64,000 bases of DNA from Mytilus edulis (lineage: Eukaryota > Mollusca > Bivalvia > Mytilida > Mytilidae), in NCBI RefSeq assembly GCF_963676685.1, contig NC_092352.1, positions 24,757,117 to 24,821,116 of the forward strand, given 5' to 3'. The notes under the pieces are model-generated. The model did no database searches and had not been told where the DNA came from. It saw only the letters and a list, made by a program, of their open reading frames with translations. Positions 56,592 to 64,000 of this stretch are shown here, in pieces (the first letter of the stretch is position 1; the number at the start of each line of letters is the position of its first letter). A program made the position numbers and the translations under genes.

Positions 56592-58073
56592 TCATTTTCT
56601 AAAGAAGTCATAAAATGAGATAAAACACTCGAAGTGGTAAAATATAATAAAAGGGAACCAGAAATGTTTAATTTTTAACCAGCTGGTAATTTCAAAAAAG
56701 TGTCTTTGCAATCTGACAGTATACTGTGGTGACATAAAGGTGTATGAAAACCAGAAACTGAAGTTTATGCAGCACATGAATAAAAATGTATTTTGTATAG
56801 ACGTAATAGTGTTTGTTCTGTCTACTCGTTTGTACTGTTTCATTTGCAAAATAAATGACGTTTGCATAACAGTGCCAATCACACGGAAAATGGCATTAAG
56901 TATGATTTTTACCTCACCGTGGCGTAGATTCTCTACACATTCTGCTATAATATATCCACATGTAGCCATTGAACTAACTAAGATAATTACATGTTTCATA
57001 TCCGTGACCGTTTGAACATTTGATTTAGGACGGAGTTGTGCAGAAAATGCGTAAAAACATTTTATGGTAAGCGGTATCCGAATGAAATTTCCACAAACAT
57101 AAAACGCGAACGCTACGTGCAAGTAATTCTTTCTCAGTTGATCAATGTTAAGAAACAATGTCTGAATAACAAGAAATACAATCATATACAAGACACCAAT
57201 AAACAAAACTATAATTGATTTTCTATTCCAAACTGTTCTAGTCGGAACATTGCTATTGCAACGTAATAACCACTGATGTTCTTCTGTTTCTTCCTTTGAA
57301 GAGGACTCCTGCAGTTGTCGACTTTGATGTTCGGGATATTTTGCTCTCGGCCACATCTCAGATAGGAGTATTACACACAAAAGACAATACTCTAAAGACA
57401 CTGGATCTAAAAATGGTTTAAACTTCTCCATCGGAACAAAAGATTTTGTATCATTACATACATTTCCACTGATGTCACTGATGTTTAAAAATGATTTGGC
57501 TTCATGATATGTAAATATAGTTCGATGAGTCCACAGTGAAAAATTTGTGACAACCAGAACAAGAAATCCATAATAAAGGCACAGCACATTATTGAATATG
57601 AATTTGGAAAAGTAATGAAGGAAGAATGTTTGCAAAATTTGAAATATCCAAGTCGAAATGTAAAACAGTAGAACATCTGGAAGTTGGTCACATTTGCTAT
57701 AAATTGCAAATTTCACTACTTCGAACGTAATATTGGCTACACAAAATAGCCAAAGGAATTTCAATTTCAAACTGTGACTACCTTTTGACCTTCTTGGCAT
57801 TGTCCAGTGTTTATTCTTGCAAGCTGAAAGGCTCATTGAAATCAAGGTGAATATTGCAATGATCAACAAAACAGTCATGACTATTCGAGAAGTGGTTTTA
57901 GGGAAGAAAACCATAAGTTCAAATATCATGATAATAATTGTTGTCAAAATAACTACTCCAGCAATGCTGCCGTCATGTTTTGAAAAACCACCGTTACGAT
58001 ATTCTTTTATCAAACCAGTTGTCCATGGCATAACAAATGCAGCATGCAGGATTTTCTTCAAATTTTGTCTCAT
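56592..58073 (-). CDS. otopetrin-like proton channel, intronless
   Basis: A single uninterrupted 493-codon frame, the longest in the window, with about ten to twelve hydrophobic segments. The C-terminal part matches otopetrins best: a QTSFI helix, a basic linker (QMKQYKRVDRTN), then TFLFMCCINFSFW, a CW-type helix and FPFIIFYHFECF, which corresponds to the family's PL.IFYRFHS end. In the first half FYISTWIFQILQTFFLHYFSKF and VVTNFSLW correspond to the otopetrin IxQTyFL...HSK and TNLxxW region. A charged loop (about residues 250-285) separates two halves, as in the two-domain otopetrin fold. Otopetrins are plasma-membrane proton channels (sour taste, vestibular organs). Human members are longer (about 570-610) and spliced, so the lack of introns suggests a retroposed lineage or simple intron loss. 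A poly(A) hexamer lies at 56522-56527. Confidence 0.82.
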   Translation of the reverse strand: MRQNLKKILHAAFVMPWTTGLIKEYRNGGFSKHDGSIAGVVILTTIIIMIFELMVFFPKTTSRIVMTVLLIIAIFTLISMSLSACKNKHWTMPRRSKGSHSLKLKFLWLFCVANITFEVVKFAIYSKCDQLPDVLLFYISTWIFQILQTFFLHYFSKFIFNNVLCLYYGFLVLVVTNFSLWTHRTIFTYHEAKSFLNISDISGNVCNDTKSFVPMEKFKPFLDPVSLEYCLLCVILLSEMWPRAKYPEHQSRQLQESSSKEETEEHQWLLRCNSNVPTRTVWNRKSIIVLFIGVLYMIVFLVIQTLFLNIDQLRKNYLHVAFAFYVCGNFIRIPLTIKCFYAFSAQLRPKSNVQTVTDMKHVIILVSSMATCGYIIAECVENLRHGEVKIILNAIFRVIGTVMQTSFILQMKQYKRVDRTNTITSIQNTFLFMCCINFSFWFSYTFMSPQYTVRLQRHFFEITSWLKIKHFWFPFIIFYHFECFISFYDFFRK

Positions 58074-58489
58074 TTTGATGCTGTCGTCGTAAGATGGAAG
58101 TTGATCTTATAAAACGATTATTTAGTTATTGAGGTGACCATTGAACGGTGTCAATCATTTGTTTTCCTGAAATAGATAGTCACAGCACTTAATTTATAGG
58201 ACAGTTATTACATATGTTCAAATGAGCTGATATCAGTCATTTGGAATTGATCAAGAATACCAACCATGCTTACCTGATCTGACTAATCAAAATGCTATAA
58301 TCATACAAGAAAAACTTGAAATGATAATAGTTTTGATTATTCTGCTCTTTTCTTCCATTTACATATATGCATCGTTTGGAGTAAAATAATCAAAATATGC
58401 GTTTCACAACATCATTGTATCTAGTATGTTATTATGGCCATGGAATTGGCAGGTTGTGAAATTATTCGAAATAGTAAGTGTAATTCAAA

Positions 58490-58790
58490 TTCACCGAGGG
58501 TATCACCAGCCCAGTAGTCAGCACTTCGGTGTTGATATGAATATCAATTCTATGGTCTTTATTTAATAAATTTCCTTTTACAAAACTTTGAATTTTTTGA
58601 AAAATTAAGGATTTTTTTATCCAAGGAATAGATTACCTTTAGGAATTTTGGGTCCTCAATGCTCTTCAACTTTGTACTTGTTTGGCTTTATAACAATTTT
58701 GATCTGAGCTTCACTGACGAGTCTTATGTACACGAAACGCGCGTCTGACGTACTGAATTATAATCCTGGTACCTTTGATAACTATTTTAG
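58490..58790 (+). repeat. dispersed mussel-type repeat
   Basis: CCGAGGGTATCACCAGCCCA and GTCTTATGTACACGAAACGC blocks; the first is the inverse of a segment at 47324. It lies about 400 bases upstream of the otopetrin-like start. Short frames here are not genes. Confidence 0.55.
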
Positions 58791-58939
58791 ATTTAAAATG
58801 AATATTGATAGTTTTATCATGTATTGTTTTATAAACCAAAATGAGGAACGTGACGCGATTGGAATTATGTCAACTCTTTGTTTTGTTCACACATCGTTGT
58901 CAATATAATGGAATGTTACGCGACTGCTATACAAGTCAG

Positions 58940-59810
58940 AGGATTAGCTAGCTATAAAACCGGGTTTAACCCACCATTTTCTACATACAAAAGCCTGTAC
59001 AAAGTCAGGAATATGACAGTTGATATCCGTTCGTTTTATGTGTTTAAGCTTTTGATTTTGCCATTTGATTACGGACTCTCCGTTTTTGAATTTTCCACGG
59101 AGTTCTGTATTTTTGTTATTTTACTTTTTTTATATCCATTTTTTAAGAGTGTTGCTCACCAAACGGACTCTTCAGGTGTATGTTTTTGAAAATATACCCA
59201 GAAGGTTATAGTTTCTGAAATGGTGAATATTGAGAACAAATGTTACTTTCATTTCTCGGTAGCAACATTCAAGCAGCGCCTGGATACGGAGTATATATCT
59301 CCCAATTGATATGATATTGCTGGGTTTGTGTTCCCTATCATGATTTCCTGATAGAGGATTGCTGCTCACAAGAAAGCTATTAAACCTAGAGTTCCAAAAA
59401 TTGATGTTGAAATCACCCCTTCGTAAATTTTATGGACGACATCACGAGTTGGTTGACCGTTATGGAATTACAGTTTCACAGACGATATCTGATATGTTCC
59501 TTGTGTTCCCTTTTCACTTCTTATGTGACCTACCGAAATACTATTTATCGGATTTGTAATAACATGAACAACACGACGGGTGCTACATGTAGAGCAGGAT
59601 CTGCTTACTCCTCCGGAGCACCCGGGATCACTCTCAGTTTTTGGTGGGGTTCGTGTTGTTTAATCTTTAGTTTTTTATGTTGTGTTTTCTGTACTATTAT
59701 TTGTCTGTTTGTCTTTTTATTTTTTGGCCATGGCGTTGTCAGTTTATTTTCGACTAATGAATTAGACTGTCCCTCTGGTATCTTTCGCCCCTCTTTTTCT
59801 TAAGACAAGC
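58940..59810 (+). mobile_element. retroelement 3' end, family II, with relic of RT C-terminus
   Basis: From about 59285 the frames give SISQLI, then HDFL and, after shifts, RKFYGRHHELVDRYGITVSQ, which I recognise as the end of an RT-type mussel element. The tail runs TCCGGAGCACCCGGGATCAC, GGTGGGGTTCGTGTTGTTTA and CCATGGCGTTGTCAGTTTAT to about 59800. The frame is broken by stops, so it is non-functional. Fragments of this tail occur at 30715 and 39130. Confidence 0.7.
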
Positions 59811-59819
59811 TCATTTAGC

Positions 59820-60630
59820 AGCCATGTATAAAATACAGTTCGCAACCTTTGTCATTACAAAAATAGCACCATGGTAAATGTAAGTGGATTGAACCGGAAC
59901 ATTAATCTTCACTTCCTTTGTTAGATAAACCATGTTTAGACACTTTTGATATAAACAGATACAAAATAGAGATCATTACAATAAACAGGAAATACAATTA
60001 TAATTTATTTTTCGTATAATATAACGCATCAAGATAATATGATACTTTAAAGTTCCTACCTTTTGTGTCGACTTTATAGTCTAGTTCTGTATAATCTCTA
60101 TTGATATTTTTGTAGAAAAGTACGTTAAGCGATGAGTATTCTTCGCCTGTTTTATTGTGATTCACGGGAATTTTCGTTTGTATTTTGATCTTCAGTCATC
60201 ATTATCTATATTGTTTCCTTGTGAATTAATCGAAACAGGAAGTTTTTAATAATTTTTACTCACGAGGACTTTTAAAAAATACGTGCAATGTGCAAAACTG
60301 TCGTTTATTAAATAAAGTAGAGTTGTTGATTTCTTTTACTTTTCAGTGAAAAGATATGTTCATTTTTTGTCTGATTATTAACCTCTTCTTCCACCACGTG
60401 TGTTTCTGTTTTTATTTCCCCAACATATCAATAAAACATTGGTGTATCATATTTAACAGCTAATCAGCTATTTTATTAAATTGTCAGTAACGTCTTGATG
60501 TCACACCAATATATTCGAATCGAAACGCTCTAGTTACCGTTTTATAAGTTGTGTCCCAAATATTCAAGTCAAGGTGTTTAGTAGGATAACTTCTTACCCA
60601 AACTTATATAATTAGCTATCAAAGGAAGCA
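59820..60630. other. no gene or repeat recognised
   Basis: AT-rich sequence without frames above 60 codons; no inverted repeat of note. Confidence 0.5.
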
Positions 60631-62463
60631 GGGGCCTGGTTTCCGAAAGTATCATAAGATATGTCATAAGATATATCTTAGGACAGGACATATTTTATGA
60701 TCATCTTATGACTATCATATGATATGTCATAAAATTGAGAATGGAAATGGGGAATGTGCCAAAGAGACAACAACCCGACCATAGAAAAAAACAACAGCAG
60801 AAGGTCACCAACAGGTCTTCAATGTAGCGAGAAATTCCCGCACCCGGAGGCGTCCTTCAACTGGCCCCTAAACAAATATATACTAGTTCAGTGATAATGA
60901 ACGCCATACTAATTTCCAAATTGTACACAAGAAACTAAAATTAAAATAATACAAGACTAACAAAGGCCAGAGGCTCCTGACTTGGGACAGGCGCAAAAAT
61001 GCGGCGGGGTTAAACATGTTTGTGAGATCTCAACCCTCCCCTATACCTCTAGCCAATGTAGAAAAGTAAACGCATAACAATACGCACATTAAAATTCAGT
61101 TCAAGAGAAGTCCGAGTCTGATGTCAGAAGATGTAACCAAAGAAAATAAACAAAATGACAATAATACATAAATAACAACAGACTACTAGCAGTTAACTGA
61201 CATACCAGCTCCAGACTTCAATTAAACTGACTGAAAGATTATGATTTCATCATATGAACATCAGGCACAATCCTTCCCGTTAGGGGTTTAGTATCATACC
61301 ATCATAACATATATGAGAAGAACATAACCCGTGTCATGCCAACAACTGGTTTTTGAATAAATGTGTTTAGTTCCGATGCAAAGACCCTATAAGTGAATCA
61401 ATATTAACGCCAAAATATGCAATCTTTAATGACCTGACAACAGTATCGTAACTATATCCCTTCTTAATAAGTCTATTCAAAGGTTTTGTTAGTTTTTGAG
61501 GTGAATACTGACACCTTTGTGCTTTATAAAGAATATTTCCATAAAAAATTGGATGTGAAATACCTGAACGTATAAGAAGTCTGCATGTTGAGCTATATTT
61601 ACGAATGATGTCCTTATACCGATGATAATATTTAGTAAATGTTTTGACTAGTTTGTGATATCGAAAACCCTGGTGTAATAACTTTTCAGTAATACATAAA
61701 TTTCTCTCATAGGATGAGCTATGACGCTCTTATGTCTGTCGTAAGTGAACATTATGTTCAATTATTCTAAATAATGATTAAAAAGTGATAAATATAAAAA
61801 TGAAAATGAAAGTTATGAACATATTAATTATTACCATTCTTAATATTTACGAATATTTTATTTATTTCATGTTAATGAACATGAAATTTTATACAAAAAG
61901 GAATTGAAATATGAGTTGATAATTTGTTTAAATTTAGTTTGTAATATATAATAAATCTTGAACTTCGCTTTCGTGTATTATCATAAATGCATTGTTATTT
62001 AACTGTGAATAATTTTTAGATTCGGTACATCGAGTACCCGCTTAACGAAATGCCCATGCACATACGTTAATACAGTACTATTTTAAATATACTAGGAACG
62101 AAATAATATGTATATTTATTATACAAAACCATGAGTTAGAAAAAGAAAATCCAAATTGTATGTCGCAGGAGATTCAAATTTTAATTAACGTAGTTGAGGA
62201 AAAAAAACTGTACTATTTAGCTAGCTGAGAAACACAACTAATATTTTTATTGCAATGAACATGAAATTATACATGAGAAGTAATTAAAATTTAAGTTGAC
62301 AATCATATGACCATCATAAGTCATGCCGCCAGGGGTCTTAAGTTTACGACAAAAGTTATGACAAATCGGAACACTTTCGAAAACATATCTTACGTCTATG
62401 ACATGTCCTAAGACCATCATAAGACATGTCTAAGTCATAAGATACTTTCAAAAACCAGGCCCC
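60631..62463. mobile_element. 1.8-kb foldback element with a nested retroelement tail
   Basis: Left end GGGGCCTGGTTTCCGAAAGT and right end ACTTTCAAAAACCAGGCCCC are inverted. Inside both ends lie many short TCATAAGATATG/CTTATGACTATC iterations (60650-60732 and 62290-62450). The retroelement tail at 60731-61712 interrupts it and is flanked by CAT. Remaining interior (61713-62290) is AT-rich with no frame. Confidence 0.8.
60731..61712 (-). mobile_element. retroelement 3' part, family I, nested in foldback
   Basis: Inverse of 54540-55540: it keeps the whole tail plus the last part of the coding region (ISHPIFYGNILYKAQRCQYS, then KKGYSYDTVVRSLKIAYFGV and a stop at the LN/RN end). That part reads in one frame over some 90 codons, so it is younger or better kept than the copy at 54115. 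5' truncated. Confidence 0.85.
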
Positions 62464-64000
62464 AGGCTTATAGTTGTGTGCCTTATTTCAAGCAAAGTAA
62501 TTTGTCCTGAACTGTTTGAACTGTTTGAACATAATGTTTAATACATTGTAGTTCAGAATCAAATTAAAAGTTACATTATTGCATTAATAAAACAGATAAA
62601 ATAATGTATAGTCTATCTACAAATATGCTTATTATTTACACAATTTATGTTCAAAGGGAAATAGCTCTAAATTATAAATAAATCATATTACTTGATCACT
62701 TCTTCCGATGAAAATTCTACAACTCAATAACGAGAACAGCTAAAGTCACGAAATTGAAATTGAACTACATTTCGTCGAACATGTCGAAGCAACATCTCCA
62801 AATTTATTAGTTTTCGAAATAGCGTTTTCATGTTAATAGACGGACACTGTTTGGCAGGCAAACGAATGTCCACCCGCCCCACCCGCCTGTCGTACATCCC
62901 CCAATCAATAACCGATCTTCCTTTAAAAATCCGGCTAAAAATAATTAAAGTTAAAGATTTGAAATTTAAATATCTTCAAGCAACCATAGACTACATGCAG
63001 TTCAAAGAATAATAATTTGATGATTTTTAGTTGAAAGCTTCTTATATCTAAGGGGCGTAAGCTCCGACGATATTGGAGGTTTCATCTGATTTACATAGAA
63101 GTGATAAATAAAGTCATATTTTCTCTAGTTTAAAAAGGCAATATTTTTGATAAAACAGAAATTGTCTCATCCCAACTGCGACAAGCGAACAATGGATAAA
63201 GACTAACAGACACATGGATGTGATATCTCACACTTCTTTTATTTCTTCCATATTGTAATCATAAGAAAAAAGCATTCAAACTGTGTCATCAAGATAAATA
63301 TGAATTTATGAAAAAACAGAAAGACTAATGATCATTAATACAATGGCGAATTATAACTGTCATGTATTTATCAGATGCAGTAAAACTTTCAGAAGATGTT
63401 TAATTATAGCTATATTTTTCAGAATGACATCATAATTGTTTCTAAATTTCTGTCATTTAATTGATTCCTTATCATTGCTTTTGTATAGAACTGAGAAGCA
63501 CTACCCTATCTTGTTTTCTTATTGGTTTAATTGCCAAAAACTGAACTTTAATTTCATAAAAGATCACACTTATATGTAAATATAGCCAAGGATAATGATC
63601 AACAATAATGAAATATTATAATGATGATGACTAGTTTGTGTTATGTACAAGTGTATTTACAATTTATAACAAATATCGGAACAATCAAAATGCCTTAGAC
63701 ATGACCTGTATTTGAGACAGTGAATCAAACTAATATCAAGACAAAAACATAAACAAAATAAGACAAACAAACAAACAAAAGAACAAGAACGAAAATGAAA
63801 CAGAATAAAAGAAAAACAAAAAATGGTATTAACTTACAAAAAAAGTATATACACAAATATAACGAAAATATAAAAACCACAAAGAGGTGATTTTCAAAGA
63901 TTCATATTTTAGCCAAAACTCGATATAAATGCAGAAAATAAATCACCGATATGTGCAATGAAAATGTAATTTCAATTAAACTGCTTCAATCATTTCCGTA
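62464..64000. other. no gene recognised to the right edge
   Basis: Very AT-rich. A 60-residue frame at 62830-63012 has no recognisable motif or splice context. A (AAACA)n-like stretch lies at 63745-63825. An unseen exon of a gene beyond the edge cannot be excluded. Confidence 0.5.

Noticed and set aside
59432-59803. 123-codon Cys/Phe-rich frame
   Set aside because: Reads across a retroelement RT relic and its tail in the wrong frame.
62830-63012. 60-codon frame near the right edge
   Set aside because: No motif, no splice-compatible neighbours, length expected by chance.
1-64000. bacterial or phage defence system, integron or operon
   Set aside because: All genes found are spliced or animal-type; gene spacing, introns and repeats are those of an animal genome.

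Overview
This window is eukaryotic nuclear DNA, AT-rich and intron-rich. It almost certainly comes from a bivalve mollusc, most likely a marine mussel of the Mytilus type. I base that on the gene set, on GT-AG introns of 0.3-4 kb, and on a dense load of repeat families that I recognise as mussel-typical: tRNA-derived SINEs, reverse-transcriptase element tails, bivalve tandem repeats and many foldback elements. The species is inference from memory of those repeats, not from a search.

Layout. (1) Positions 1-17212, minus strand: an arrestin-domain (alpha-arrestin-like) gene. Eleven coding exons are visible, from an ATG at 17212 down to the left edge, where the gene runs off the window. (2) Positions 17514-26115, plus strand: a complete seven-exon CPSF4 (cleavage and polyadenylation specificity factor subunit 4) with five CCCH zinc fingers and two CCHC knuckles. 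Its ATG lies only about 300 bases from the arrestin ATG, head to head, so the two probably share a bidirectional promoter. (3) Positions 27482-36320 and 40112-50647, minus strand: two tandem paralogues of the PhoPQ-activated pathogenicity-related / autocrine proliferation repressor A (AprA-like) family. Each has 14 coding exons; all splice phases match and all internal exon lengths are equal. Both proteins look secreted. (4) Positions 53400-55540, plus strand: a degraded reverse-transcriptase retroelement. (5) Positions 56592-58073, minus strand: an intronless otopetrin-like (proton channel) reading frame, followed by a decayed duplicate of its own 3' end. (6) Positions 58100-64000: no gene seen; retroelement tails and a large foldback element.

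Several exon edges have been copied locally. A 64-bp unit carrying the 3' end and splice donor of exon 9 of the second AprA-like gene is repeated 16 times in the following intron. A 46-bp unit carrying the stop codon of the first AprA-like gene is repeated about five times. The acceptor and start of CPSF4 exon 4 are duplicated just upstream of the real exon. These copies and the head-to-head promoter are the most unusual things here.

I see no rRNA, no functional tRNA, no CRISPR array and no prokaryotic operon. Exon boundaries were assigned by eye from reading-frame continuity and GT-AG sites. Because every junction keeps frame, I trust the four gene models, but no transcript data were available.
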